Shown here piece by piece: positions 1 to 8,648 of a DNA stretch of 64,000 nucleotides. The DNA is from Acidovorax temperans (GTDB lineage Bacteria > Pseudomonadota > Gammaproteobacteria > Burkholderiales > Burkholderiaceae_C): the NCBI RefSeq assembly GCF_006716905.1, contig NZ_VFPV01000002.1, forward strand, positions 1,020,501-1,084,500, in the 5' to 3' direction. Below the pieces are notes generated by a model. That model was not told where the DNA came from, did no database searches, and was given only the letters and a program-made list of their open reading frames with translations. Position 1 is the first letter of the stretch. The number at the start of each line of letters is the position of its first letter. Position numbers and translations under genes: made by a program.

Positions 1-1071
1 GCCGATCAGGCTCATGTCGCCCTTGAGCACATTCCAGAGTTGAGGCAGTTCGTCCAGGCGGGTTCTGCGGATGATTTTGCCCACGGAAGTCACCCGGTCA
101 TCGTTGGGTTGGGCAAATCGCGCAGTGGTGGCTTCTTCGTGCCGCATGCTGCGCAGTTTCCAGATACGGAACTCGCGGCCGTTGCGACCGATGCGAATTT
201 GGGAAAACAGCATCGGCCCTGGCGTGTTCAGCTTCACGGCCAGGCCAGCTGCCAGACACAGCGGAAGCCACAGGGGCAACGCAGCCAGCGTCAAGCCAAT
301 GTCGGTCAGGCGCTTGACGGTGTCGTATGCCGGATTGCCGTCCAGCGCCCATAAGTCCTGGGCTTGCAGGTTGGACAACATTTTTCGGCCGCTGATCAGT
401 TCTGCCACGGCTTCCACGCTGTAGAGCCTCACATGCTGCAGGCGCAAGTCGCTGATCAAGCGTTCGCGAACCGCGTCGGTGGGCGCTTGCGGGTCGATCA
501 CCACGCCAGCCAGGGCAGATGTGTCATCCGTGACTTGGGGGGCTGCATCCGATGCGGCTGGAATGGCCAAGGGCCGCAGCTGGATGTCTTGCTGGCTGAA
601 TTCCGAGGCATCCCCCAGCAGTTCTTTCAGCCGCATGGGTACAGAGGAATCCAGATAGGCGAGTGACAACGCATAGCGCCCTCGCTCTCGCCAGTGCCCC
701 AAAGTAAACCAGGCGGCAGACAGCAGGTAGACCAGCAGCACAGCGCCGCGCGAATAGGGTTGCTGCAGCAGTGCAAACCCCAGCGGGGCCGCCAGGTACG
801 GTGCCGCCGTGGCCACCAGAAGAAAGCGCCGTTCTTCGAACTGGGGCAGGTACGCTCCGTTGTAGAGCCAGTAGGAGGTGATGGCGTAAGGCACGCTGCA
901 CCACAAGACCGTCTGAGGGAACTGGTACGTTGCCCACTGGTATTGCTCCAGCACCCATCCGATGGCGTAGCTCAACAGCAGCACCAAGATGCCTTTCAAG
1001 GCCCAGCCCAGCACGGCACCTTGGCGGTGTGCTGTGGAAGAGTCGAGGGGGCTGTGAGAGTGGCTCTTCAT
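1..1071 (-). CDS. Bacterial sugar transferase (polyprenyl glycosylphosphotransferase), partial at left edge
   Basis: Enzymes of this family (WbaP/WcaJ C-terminal type) move a sugar-1-phosphate onto undecaprenyl phosphate at the inner membrane, starting an exopolysaccharide or O-antigen unit. The reading frame is open from an ATG at 1071 to base 1, giving 357 visible residues with no stop, so the C-terminus lies outside the window. The N-terminal third has several hydrophobic segments. The catalytic domain starts near residue 265 and shows [18 protein letters not shown], then FRIWKLRSM, and the family signature [20 protein letters not shown] at the edge. Its ATG overlaps the stop of the upstream glycosyltransferase by 4 bp (ATGA), so the two are translationally coupled. 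The sugar substrate cannot be told from sequence. Confidence 0.9.
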   Translation of the reverse strand, partial: MKSHSHSPLDSSTAHRQGAVLGWALKGILVLLLSYAIGWVLEQYQWATYQFPQTVLWCSVPYAITSYWLYNGAYLPQFEERRFLLVATAAPYLAAPLGFALLQQPYSRGAVLLVYLLSAAWFTLGHWRERGRYALSLAYLDSSVPMRLKELLGDASEFSQQDIQLRPLAIPAASDAAPQVTDDTSALAGVVIDPQAPTDAVRERLISDLRLQHVRLYSVEAVAELISGRKMLSNLQAQDLWALDGNPAYDTVKRLTDIGLTLAALPLWLPLCLAAGLAVKLNTPGPMLFSQIRIGRNGREFRIWKLRSMRHEEATTARFAQPNDDRVTSVGKIIRRTRLDELPQLWNVLKGDMSLIG

Positions 1072-2198
1072 GGATGGCTTGGAGAAGGGGAGAGGGCGCT
1101 TTGGTAGGTTGCCATCACCTCCATGCCCATGCGTTTTGCGGTGTAGTGCTGCTCATAGCGTTGTCTTGCTGCGCGGCCAAGGCTGGTGCGTAGCGCGGGC
1201 GACTCTACCAGTTGTCGCAACGCCAGCGCCAATGCAGTTGCGTCATTGGGAACCAGGCGGGCTTGGGTGGCGTCGGGCAACAACTCGTGCATCCCGGGCA
1301 GGTCGCTGGCCACAATCGCCAGCCCGCCGCGCATCGCCTCGATCACGGAAATGGGTAAGCCTTCGTGGTCCGAGGTCAGCACAAAAATGCTGTGCTTCAT
1401 CAGCTGTGCAGAAATATCGTCCACATCTCCGGCGAACACAACGGATTGCAGTCCCAGCTGCCTGGCCATGGCCTGGTGGCTGGCAAGTTGAGGGCCTCCG
1501 CCAAAAAACGTGGCTGGCACCTCACACCCCAAATCATCACGCAAATGTGCGAGTGCTTGCAGTAGCAGGTCTGGGCGCTTTGGTGGGGCCATGCGTGCCA
1601 CCATGGCGATGCGGGGTGGGGCGGCCGCCAGCTCGGTGGCGAGGTGCGTGGATGCGGGCACCTCTTCAATACCGTTGTGAACGACCACCACCCGCCCGGA
1701 TGGAAGTGGCAGTGCGCGTGCCAGCCTGCGCTCGTGTTCTGACACACACACCATGCGCCGTGTCAGGGGGGCGAGCAGCCATTCGACGGCAAAAGCGGCC
1801 ACGCGCCGCTTCCAGGGGTTTCCTGCCTTGAACGCAAATCCGTGCACGGTGTAAATCACCGGCTTGCAGGTTCGCGCTCCCGCCAGTCGTGCCGCCACAC
1901 CCGCCATCGCGCTGTGGGCGTGCACAAGGTCTGGAGACTGCTCTCGCACGATGTCTTGAAGGCGCCCTACGGCTTGCGCCAAGCCAGCGACGCCTGCAGC
2001 GTTGCCCAGTGAAGGAATGGAATGCACCCGAATGCCCGCAGCGTTCAGCGCGCACGCCAGAGGCGACTGCAGGCAGTCACCGCCGATGGCCACCTGCACC
2101 TCGATGCCTTGTCGGTCGCGCAATTCGCGGCACAGCGTCAGTACGTGGCTTTGGGCGCCTCCCACCTCTCCTTTGGTGATGACCTGAAGCACTTTCAT
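1068..2198 (-). CDS. Glycosyltransferase family 4 protein
   Basis: Predicted cytoplasmic GT-B retaining glycosyltransferase that adds a sugar to a lipid-linked polysaccharide intermediate. With the start at 2198 it is 376 aa and opens with [19 protein letters not shown], the usual GT4 N-terminus with the GG donor loop. The C-terminal nucleotide-sugar half contains [18 protein letters not shown], then [20 protein letters not shown], the E-x7-E type motif of the family. A longer in-frame start at 2270 would overlap the LON-domain gene and adds no family-like sequence, so it was not chosen. It is 4-bp coupled to the sugar transferase downstream, so both belong to a polysaccharide cluster that continues off the left edge. 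Donor and acceptor are unknown. Confidence 0.88.
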   Translation of the reverse strand: MKVLQVITKGEVGGAQSHVLTLCRELRDRQGIEVQVAIGGDCLQSPLACALNAAGIRVHSIPSLGNAAGVAGLAQAVGRLQDIVREQSPDLVHAHSAMAGVAARLAGARTCKPVIYTVHGFAFKAGNPWKRRVAAFAVEWLLAPLTRRMVCVSEHERRLARALPLPSGRVVVVHNGIEEVPASTHLATELAAAPPRIAMVARMAPPKRPDLLLQALAHLRDDLGCEVPATFFGGGPQLASHQAMARQLGLQSVVFAGDVDDISAQLMKHSIFVLTSDHEGLPISVIEAMRGGLAIVASDLPGMHELLPDATQARLVPNDATALALALRQLVESPALRTSLGRAARQRYEQHYTAKRMGMEVMATYQSALSPSPSHP

Positions 2199-2238
2199 GG
2201 CACCGGGGCTGCGGGCAAGGCCGTTGCCCTGCGGGCGG

Positions 2239-2874
2239 TCACTGTGCAATTCCCGTGCGCTCCAGTACATCGCCCACCAGCTCCAGCCGTACCAGCGGGT
2301 TGTCCAGTTCCATCAGCCGCTGTTTCAACTCCATGGGCACGGGCAGCAGTTCACACCAGCGGTTGGCCACCCAGCCACAGTCGTCCAGTTGTTCCGGCGT
2401 GGGCAACTTGGCTGCTGGGTTCAGCGCATCGCGCGCATGCAGGGTGTGCAAGACCTGGGTCAGGGCCGTGGCGGTTTTCTTCAGGTCTTCAGGGATGGGG
2501 ATGGACAAATCCCTGTCCAGTTGCGACACGCTGGCAATCCACAGGCCATGAACCAGGTGGTTGCGCTGGGTGATCCGAAACCGCTCAGTGCCTTTGCACA
2601 CCAGGGTGATCAATCCAGGCTGGGGGCTTGCGAGTTGCTCGATGACCGCCAGCGTACCCACGTCGTGAAACTGCTCATCCGGCGCCCCAGCCCGGCGCAC
2701 TTCGCTGCCCTGTGTCAGCGACACCACGCCGAACGGGGCGCCTGTTTGATGGCATTTGCGCACCATGTCGAGGTAACGCACCTCAAACACGCGCAAGGCC
2801 AGCACCCCGTCGGGGAAAAGCACCGACGCCAGGGGAAACAAGGGCAGGGATGAAAGGGTCAGGGTCTGGGTCAT
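2239..2874 (-). CDS. LON peptidase substrate-binding (LON N-terminal) domain protein
   Basis: The 211-aa protein is essentially a stand-alone LON substrate-binding domain (PF02190), without the AAA+ or protease domains of Lon. It begins with SLPLFPLASVLFPDGVLALR, then FEVRYLDMV and a conserved GVVSLTQGSEV stretch, typical of the family. Such proteins are common in Betaproteobacteria, and their role is not established; binding of unfolded or regulatory proteins is the usual guess. It lies 40 bp upstream of the glycosyltransferase on the same strand, but it is not an obvious part of the polysaccharide pathway. The yggT gene starts divergently about 190 bp away. Confidence 0.85.
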   Translation of the reverse strand: MTQTLTLSSLPLFPLASVLFPDGVLALRVFEVRYLDMVRKCHQTGAPFGVVSLTQGSEVRRAGAPDEQFHDVGTLAVIEQLASPQPGLITLVCKGTERFRITQRNHLVHGLWIASVSQLDRDLSIPIPEDLKKTATALTQVLHTLHARDALNPAAKLPTPEQLDDCGWVANRWCELLPVPMELKQRLMELDNPLVRLELVGDVLERTGIAQ

Positions 2875-3066
2875 GGGCCTGGGTGGAACGCCTGGTCAAG
2901 ATCTGCCGGGCTTGGCTGGATTGCTGGCCCTGGGCTGCCCAGCGGTCAGAATGGGGTGGGGCCCATGGCCCAATCCCCCAGGCGGTCTGGCGCTGAATCT
3001 TGGGCCGCTATCATCCCACGGCGCAGCCGGTTTTCCGCCGGGGCACCCCTTCATTTGTGGATTTCC

Positions 3067-3630
3067 ATGTTGTATCAAATCGCTACTTTGCTGCTCGATG
3101 TCATTGGTGGGCTGTTGACCGGTGCTTGCCTGTTGCGCCTGTACATGCAGTGGCAGCGTGTGCCTTTTTCCAACCCGGTGGGGGCTCTGGTGTTTGCGTT
3201 GACCGACTGGTTCATCATGCCGCTGCGCCGGCTGATTCCGCCCACAGGCCAGTGGGACATCTCCAGCCTGGTGGGGGGCTTGCTGGTGCAGCAGGTGCAA
3301 TATGGCCTGCTGTGGCTCATTGCGGGCGGCGCCATCTCGGGCGCAGTGGTGCCGTTGCTGGCAACCTTCGGTCTGGTGCGGGTCGCGATTTCGGGCTTGA
3401 TTGGCCTGCTGATCGTTCACGCGATCCTGTCCTGGGTGCAGACGCGCTCTCCCATGTCGGATGTGATGGGGCGGCTGTGCGCGCCGCTGCTCAGGCCTGT
3501 GCAGCGGGTCGTCCCACTGGTGGGCGGTTTGGACCTGTCACCCCTGGTGTTGCTGGTGCTGCTGCAGATCGCCATGATCGTGCTGGGCCACTTGCAAGCT
3601 GCGGTGTTGACGGGGGCTTTGCAGGGCTGA
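3067..3630 (+). CDS. YggT family integral membrane protein
   Basis: This 187-aa protein has two copies of the YGGT domain (PF02325): the first around residues 5-75 with the characteristic RLYMQWQRVPFSNPV and LTDWFIMPLRRLIPP, the second in the C-terminal half with HAILSWVQTRSPM and APLLRPVQRVVP. Four to five hydrophobic helices are visible, so it sits in the inner membrane. YggT proteins are linked by context to osmotic or membrane stress and cell-division genes in other bacteria, but their function is unproven. The ATG at 3067 was chosen over an upstream in-frame ATG because the domain starts immediately after it. A short GC hairpin at 3635-3654 follows the stop and may end transcription. Confidence 0.88.
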   Translation: MLYQIATLLLDVIGGLLTGACLLRLYMQWQRVPFSNPVGALVFALTDWFIMPLRRLIPPTGQWDISSLVGGLLVQQVQYGLLWLIAGGAISGAVVPLLATFGLVRVAISGLIGLLIVHAILSWVQTRSPMSDVMGRLCAPLLRPVQRVVPLVGGLDLSPLVLLVLLQIAMIVLGHLQAAVLTGALQG

Positions 3631-3733
3631 GGCTGGGCAGGGGCCACGCTGCCCTGCTGCTTCAACCCGTGTGTGGCCATCGGTTGCTGGGTCGCAAAGG
3701 CGCTTGGTTGACGTTTTGCGACTCATTTTCTTG

Positions 3734-3797
3734 AATATCAATAAAAATAGCTGCTAGCGCTTACTGGATAAGCGCTAGCAGCTATTGATTTGATAGC
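3734..3797. repeat. Dispersed palindromic repeat, copy A (most complete)
   Basis: A nearly perfect stem-loop: the arms AATAGCTGCTAGCGCTTA and TAAGCGCTAGCAGCTATT enclose a 5-nt loop (CTGGA). AT-rich shoulders ATCAAT and ATTGAT extend the pairing. The same unit, more or less degraded, recurs at 15621, 19083, 27924, 28627, 37909, 39606, 60524 and 62188. It lies between yggT (plus) and accD (minus), convergent genes, where it could also act as a bidirectional terminator. Confidence 0.9.
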
Positions 3798-3849
3798 GTT
3801 TGCGGTAGGGCGATCACTCAAAATCGCCCCGCACCGCAGTAGCGTGGGC

Positions 3850-4722
3850 TTACACCACCGCGTCGGCTGGCAGGCGCTGCAGCATGGCCAAGCTGCTGGC
3901 CACGGTGCTGCGCAGTTCACGGCGGTCACAGATGAAGTCCACAGCACCCTTGGTCTGCAGGAATTCAGCACGCTGGAAGCCCTCGGGCAGTGTCACGCGC
4001 ACGGTGGATTCGATCACGCGGGGGCCCGCAAAGCCGATGAGGGCTTTGGGCTCGGCAATCACGATGTCGCCCACGAAGGCAAAGCCAGCGCTCACGCCGC
4101 CCATGGTCGGGTCGGTCAGCACGCTGATGTAGGGCAGCCCCTTCTTGGCAAGGCGGGTCAGCGCTGCGTTGGTCTTGGCCATCTGCATGAGCGACAGCAG
4201 GCCTTCTTGCATACGGGCACCGCCGGTGGCGGTGAAGCAGATGAAGGGCACCTTTTGTTCGATGGCAGTTTCGACGCCGCGCACAAAGCGCTCGCCCACC
4301 ACAGAGCCCATCGAGCCGCCCATGAAGTCGAACTCAAAGCACGCAGCGACCACATTGATGCTCTTGACCGCACCACCCATGACGATGAGGGCATCGGTTT
4401 CGCCCGTGTTCTCCAGGGCTTCTTTCAGGCGCTCGGGGTACTTGCGGCTGTCCTTGAACTTGAGGGCGTCCACCGGCAGCACTTCCTGGCCGATTTCATA
4501 GCGGCCTTCAGCGTCCAGAAATGCGTCCAGCCGTGCGCGGGCGCCAATGCGATGGTGGTGGCTGCACTTGGGGCAGACGTTCTGGTTTTGCTCCAGGTCG
4601 GCCTTGTAGAGCACGGTTTCGCAGCTCGGGCACTTGATCCACAGCCCTTCTGGCACCTGGCGGCGCTCGGTGGGGTCGGTTTGCTGGATCTTGGAGGGCA
4701 GGAGTTTTTCGAGCCAGGACAT
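3850..4722 (-). CDS. accD: Acetyl-CoA carboxylase carboxyltransferase subunit beta
   Basis: AccD pairs with AccA to transfer the carboxyl group from carboxybiotin to acetyl-CoA, making malonyl-CoA for fatty acid synthesis. The 290-aa protein has the N-terminal zinc ribbon with Cys31, Cys34, Cys50 and Cys53 (CPSC and CPKC), then the crotonase-fold carboxyltransferase domain with the oxyanion motifs [12 protein letters not shown] and [12 protein letters not shown]. Length and motifs are those of a complete, functional AccD. It lies about 170 bp downstream of trpA on the same strand, an arrangement common in this family. A GC-rich repeat in that gap may separate the transcripts. Confidence 0.97.
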   Translation of the reverse strand: MSWLEKLLPSKIQQTDPTERRQVPEGLWIKCPSCETVLYKADLEQNQNVCPKCSHHHRIGARARLDAFLDAEGRYEIGQEVLPVDALKFKDSRKYPERLKEALENTGETDALIVMGGAVKSINVVAACFEFDFMGGSMGSVVGERFVRGVETAIEQKVPFICFTATGGARMQEGLLSLMQMAKTNAALTRLAKKGLPYISVLTDPTMGGVSAGFAFVGDIVIAEPKALIGFAGPRVIESTVRVTLPEGFQRAEFLQTKGAVDFICDRRELRSTVASSLAMLQRLPADAVV

Positions 4723-4824
4723 GGTTTCCTCTGTATGAATGAGCCTGTGGCGGCGCGCCCTTAACGCTAGCGCTGCCCATCAATCAGGGCTCCCGCGCAA
4801 GGGCCGCCCCGCCGCGCTGGGAGC

Positions 4825-4884
4825 GTCCCCCTTCCTGTGCGCAGCACAAGGAGAAGGGGGAAGCGGCAAAGCCGCTCAGGGGGA
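4825..4884. repeat. GC-rich inverted-repeat element between trpA and accD
   Basis: CCCCCTTCCTGTGC pairs imperfectly with GCACAAGGAGAAGGGGG around a short loop, and a second small hairpin AGCGGCAAAGCCGCT follows at once. Elements of this look are frequent between genes in Comamonadaceae genomes (from memory, not checked). It occupies most of the trpA-accD gap and may end or attenuate the trp transcript. Confidence 0.55.
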
Positions 4885-4893
4885 TGCCCTCTA

Positions 4894-5718
4894 TTATGCG
4901 TCGAGCGCCTTGCGCACGCCGCGCAGGAAATCCATGGTCATGGGGACGACCTTGGCGTGTTCCTGGTCTTCAATCAGCTGGATGATGCGGCTGCCGATCA
5001 CTACGGCATCAGCCACCTTGCCAATGGCCTGGGCGGTGGCTGCGTCGCGGATGCCGAAGCCCACGCCCACCGGAATATGAACGTGCTGGCGAATGCGGGG
5101 CAGCATCTGTTCGACAGCCGCTGTGTCCAGCGCACCCGAACCTGTGACACCTTTAAGCGACACGTAGTACACGTAGCCGCTGGCCACGCGTGCCACCTGG
5201 GCCATGCGTTCGGAGGTAGAAGTGGGGGCCAGCAAAAAGATCAGATCCATGCCGTGGGCGCGCAGGTCGGCGGCAAAGGCCTCGCATTCCTCGGGCGGGT
5301 AGTCCACGATGAGCACGCCATCCACACCGGCTGCGGCGGCGTCTCGCACAAAGGCGCTGCCGGTCGTGCCCGGCGTACCGTGCTTCTGGTCGTAGCGTTC
5401 CACGGGGTTGGCGTAGCCCATCAGTACCACAGGGGTGGTGTTGTTGCGCTTGCGGAATTCGCGCACCTGGTCCAGCACCTGCACCATGCCAACGCCCAGG
5501 CTCAGAGCCTTCTCGCCCGCCTTCTGGATCACTGGGCCATCGGCCATGGGGTCTGAAAAAGGCACACCCAGTTCGATCACGTCAGCGCCCGCTTCCACCA
5601 TGCCGTGCATGAGGGCGGGCGTGATGTCGGCGAACGGAAAGCCTGCGGTCACATAGGGAATCAGCGCCTTGCGGCCTTGGGCCTTGAGGGCGGAGAACGT
5701 TGCTTCGATGCGGCTCAT
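4894..5718 (-). CDS. trpA: Tryptophan synthase alpha chain
   Basis: TrpA cleaves indole-3-glycerol phosphate to indole, which is channelled to TrpB in the alpha2-beta2 complex. The 274-aa protein starts [20 protein letters not shown] and carries the catalytic loop [18 protein letters not shown], with the general-acid/base Glu and Asp. The phosphate-binding [10 protein letters not shown] is near the C-terminus. Its ATG overlaps the trpB stop by 4 bp (ATGA), so it is coupled to trpB. It is the last gene of the truA-trpF-trpB-trpA run. Confidence 0.97.
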   Translation of the reverse strand: MSRIEATFSALKAQGRKALIPYVTAGFPFADITPALMHGMVEAGADVIELGVPFSDPMADGPVIQKAGEKALSLGVGMVQVLDQVREFRKRNNTTPVVLMGYANPVERYDQKHGTPGTTGSAFVRDAAAAGVDGVLIVDYPPEECEAFAADLRAHGMDLIFLLAPTSTSERMAQVARVASGYVYYVSLKGVTGSGALDTAAVEQMLPRIRQHVHIPVGVGFGIRDAATAQAIGKVADAVVIGSRIIQLIEDQEHAKVVPMTMDFLRGVRKALDA

Positions 5719-6998
5719 TTGACCACCTTGACGGGTTGCTCGCCGCCCTTGACGGACTGCCCCTGGCAGCTGGGGCGGCAGTAGAAATCGGCACCACTGA
5801 GGTCGGCCACGGTGCCAATATCTTTGTCACCGCGCCCGGAGAGATTGACCAGGATGGATTGGTCAGGGCGCATGGTCTTGGCCAGTTTCATGGCGTAGGC
5901 CACGGCATGGCTCGATTCAAGGGCGGGAATGATGCCCTCGGTACGGCACAGGTAGTGGAAGGCGTCCAGCGCCTCTTTGTCGGTGATGCCCACGTATTCG
6001 GCACGGCCGATCTCTTGCAGCCAGGCGTGCTCGGGCCCCACGCCAGGGTAATCCAGGCCCGCGCTGATGCTGTGGGTTTCGGTGATCTGGCCGTTGTCAT
6101 CCTGCAGGATGAAGGTGCGGTTGCCGTGCAGCACGCCGGCGCTGCCTTTTTGCAGCGATGCGGAGTGGCGGCCAGAGTCCAACCCCTCGCCCGCAGCCTC
6201 CACACCAATCAGACGGGTTTTCTCGAACGGAATGTAGGGGTGGAAAATGCCCATGGCATTGCTGCCGCCACCCACGCAGGCGATCACGGCGTCGGGCTGC
6301 TGGCCCAGCACTTTCTGTTCGGCCAGCATGGCTGGCATCTGCTCAATGCATTCCTTGCCAATCACGCTCTGGAAGTCGCGCACCATCATCGGGTGCGGGT
6401 GTGGGCCCGCCACGGTGCCGATGATGTAGAAGGTGTTGTCCACATTGGCCACCCAGTCGCGCATGGCGTCGTTCAGGGCATCCTTCAGGGTCTTGCTGCC
6501 AGATTCGACGGGCACCACGGTGGCACCCAGCAGCTTCATGCGGTACACGTTGGGGCTCTGGCGCTTCACGTCCTCGGCGCCCATGTACACCACACATTCC
6601 AGGCCGTAGCGGGCGCAGATGGTGGCCGTGGCCACACCGTGCTGGCCTGCGCCGGTTTCGGCAATCACACGGGGCTTGCCCATGCGCTTGGCCAGCATGG
6701 CCTGGCCAATCACGTTGTTGATCTTGTGCGCGCCGGTGTGGTTCAGGTCTTCGCGCTTGAGGTAAATCTGCGCGCCACCCATTTCGCGGCTGGTGCGGGC
6801 CGCGTGGTAGATGGGCGAGGGGCGGCCCACGAAATGCTTGAGTTCGTACTGGAATTCCGCCAGGAACTCCGGGTCGTTCTGGTAGCGGGCATATGCCTCG
6901 CGCAGTTCCTGGATGGCGTGGGTCAGGGTTTCGCTGACGAAGCTGCCACCATAGGGGCCAAAGTGCCCGGAGGCGTCAGGTTGCTGATAAGAGCTCAT
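5715..6998 (-). CDS. trpB: Tryptophan synthase beta chain
   Basis: TrpB condenses indole with serine to give tryptophan, using pyridoxal phosphate. With the start at 6998 it is 427 aa. The N-terminus reads [20 protein letters not shown], and the PLP lysine lies in [15 protein letters not shown]. The glycine-rich phosphate-binding loop is [10 protein letters not shown]. An in-frame frame extension upstream to 7172 lies wholly inside trpF and has no TrpB-like sequence, so the internal ATG is the start. The gene then overlaps the end of trpF by 23 bp and trpA by 4 bp. Confidence 0.97.
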   Translation of the reverse strand: MSSYQQPDASGHFGPYGGSFVSETLTHAIQELREAYARYQNDPEFLAEFQYELKHFVGRPSPIYHAARTSREMGGAQIYLKREDLNHTGAHKINNVIGQAMLAKRMGKPRVIAETGAGQHGVATATICARYGLECVVYMGAEDVKRQSPNVYRMKLLGATVVPVESGSKTLKDALNDAMRDWVANVDNTFYIIGTVAGPHPHPMMVRDFQSVIGKECIEQMPAMLAEQKVLGQQPDAVIACVGGGSNAMGIFHPYIPFEKTRLIGVEAAGEGLDSGRHSASLQKGSAGVLHGNRTFILQDDNGQITETHSISAGLDYPGVGPEHAWLQEIGRAEYVGITDKEALDAFHYLCRTEGIIPALESSHAVAYAMKLAKTMRPDQSILVNLSGRGDKDIGTVADLSGADFYCRPSCQGQSVKGGEQPVKVVK

Positions 6999-7776
6999 GG
7001 GGATTCTTTGCAAGTTGGGCATCGGCCGCACGCACGGCGGCAACGAAGCGTTGGATTTTTTCGGCGTCTTTGATGCCCTTGATGGGTTTGCCATCAGGGC
7101 CATCGGCTTCAACGCCAGAACTGACATCAACCGCCAGCGAGAGGCCTCGCGGGCGGACTTGCAAAATGCCATCGGTCACGTTTGCAGGCGTGAGTCCACC
7201 AGACAAAACGAGGTGAGAGCTGACGCTTGGTGGAAGGAGTGACCAATTGAATGCCTTGCCGCCACCACCATAACCGTCGACATGGGCGTCGAGCAGGATG
7301 GCCTGGGCGTGTGAAAAATCCTGCGCGTATTTTACGAGGTCGAATCGTTCAGCCCCATCGCCTATGGGTATGCGTGCTGCCCGCAAAAATGGACGCAACC
7401 CGTGGCCTGTGGCCAGCAGGCAATCGGCCGGCGTTTCATCACCATGAAATTGCACAATAGCGCCCGCCACCATTGCGCAGGCAGCTGCAATATTGGTAGC
7501 ACTTTCGTTCACGAACAGCAGCACCGGGGTAACGAATGGCGGGAGTCTGCGTGCCAATTGCGCAGCGCGCTCAGGGGTGACTGCTCGGGGGCTGGGCGCA
7601 TACAGCACAAAACCCACAGCGTCGGCACCCGCCGCCACGGCGGCATCCACATCCTGTTCGCGGGTCAGGCCGCAGATTTTGATGCGCGTGCGTTCGCAGG
7701 TCATGGCACGGGGTTTTGTTGGGAAGCCATGCGGGTGGGGTGTGGAGGCGGTTTTAGCAGAGTGGTGGGTGGTCAT
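6976..7776 (-). CDS. trpF: Phosphoribosylanthranilate isomerase
   Basis: TrpF performs the Amadori rearrangement of phosphoribosylanthranilate to CdRP, the third tryptophan-specific step. Family motifs are [12 protein letters not shown] with the catalytic Cys, AIVQFHGDE, and [18 protein letters not shown] with the catalytic Asp; the phosphate site is [11 protein letters not shown]. Two starts are possible. The ATG at 7776 overlaps the truA stop (ATGA) and gives 266 aa with about 24 extra residues rich in His, Thr and Pro. The ATG at 7704 gives the usual 242 aa. The coupling favours 7776, the family alignment 7704. Confidence 0.95.
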   Translation of the reverse strand: MTTHHSAKTASTPHPHGFPTKPRAMTCERTRIKICGLTREQDVDAAVAAGADAVGFVLYAPSPRAVTPERAAQLARRLPPFVTPVLLFVNESATNIAAACAMVAGAIVQFHGDETPADCLLATGHGLRPFLRAARIPIGDGAERFDLVKYAQDFSHAQAILLDAHVDGYGGGGKAFNWSLLPPSVSSHLVLSGGLTPANVTDGILQVRPRGLSLAVDVSSGVEADGPDGKPIKGIKDAEKIQRFVAAVRAADAQLAKNPHELLSAT

Positions 7777-8648
7777 GGCAGCCAGGCAAAGGGAGGGGTG
7801 CTTTCAGGAAGCTTCCACTCCGCATCGTAGACCGGGCCCAGAAAATACAGCCCGTCTGGGGAAAAGGTGGGTGCTGCCGCATCGCGCGACCGCGCATTGA
7901 GCACGCTCTGCATCCAGCTTACTGGCTGCTTGCCACTTCCGACGGCGATCAGGCAGCCCATGATGTTGCGGATCATGTGGTGCAAAAAGGCGTTGGCTTC
8001 GAACTCGAAACGCCAATAGCAGGGGCTCCATCCCAGCTCGGGGTGCGGCGCTGCGGCACGGCTGTCAGTGATCTCTATGCGTTTGATCGTTTTGACCGGC
8101 GTCTTGGCCTGGCAGGCAGATGCCCTGAACGATGTGAAATCGTGTTCACCGAGCAAGATGCTGGCGGCTTGCCGCATTGCATCGCCGTTGAGTGGCGTGT
8201 GTACCCAGCCCACGCGACCAGACTCGACACTGGGGCGCACGGGTGATTGCAGCAGCACGTAAGCGTAGCGCCTGGCCGTGGCACTGGCGCGCGCGTGAAA
8301 GCTGTCAGGCACCTGCTGCGCCCATTGCACCGCAATGTCGGGTGGCAAAAAGGCGTTGGTGCCCCGAACCCACGATGCATTGGGGCGGCGCAGGGGGGTG
8401 TCGAAGTGCACGACCTGCATCAGCCCATGCACCCCACTGTCGGTGCGGCCCGCACACAAGGTGCTCACTGCATGCGTAGCAAAGCGGCCCAGGGCCGCTT
8501 CGAGCTTGTCTTGAACAGTGTTGCCAGATAACTGGCTTTGCCAGCCGTTGTAGCCTTGCCCGTTGTAGCTGACGCCCAACGCCATCCTCACGGTGGCGTT
8601 GGAGGGGCAGGCGTTGGTCGGGCTCTCGGGTGTCAGCTCTGGCGGCAT
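7773..8648 (-). CDS. truA: tRNA pseudouridine(38-40) synthase TruA
   Basis: TruA converts uridines 38-40 in the anticodon arm of many tRNAs to pseudouridine. The 291-aa protein shows LGVSYNGQGYNGWQSQ near the start and the catalytic Asp70 in CAGRTDSGVHGLMQVVHF. The C-terminal MIRNIMGCLIAVGSGK helix is also typical. Its ATG shares one base with the fimV stop (TGATG) and its stop overlaps the trpF ATG, so it bridges fimV and the trp genes. The fimV-truA-trp order is well known in Beta- and Gammaproteobacteria. Confidence 0.96.
   Translation of the reverse strand: MPPELTPESPTNACPSNATVRMALGVSYNGQGYNGWQSQLSGNTVQDKLEAALGRFATHAVSTLCAGRTDSGVHGLMQVVHFDTPLRRPNASWVRGTNAFLPPDIAVQWAQQVPDSFHARASATARRYAYVLLQSPVRPSVESGRVGWVHTPLNGDAMRQAASILLGEHDFTSFRASACQAKTPVKTIKRIEITDSRAAAPHPELGWSPCYWRFEFEANAFLHHMIRNIMGCLIAVGSGKQPVSWMQSVLNARSRDAAAPTFSPDGLYFLGPVYDAEWKLPESTPPFAWLP

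Noticed and set aside
5700-7073. Long plus-strand open frame (457 codons, His/Gly-rich)
   Set aside because: It lies antisense to trpB/trpA, which have all catalytic motifs; composition is that of a reverse-complement shadow in GC-rich DNA.
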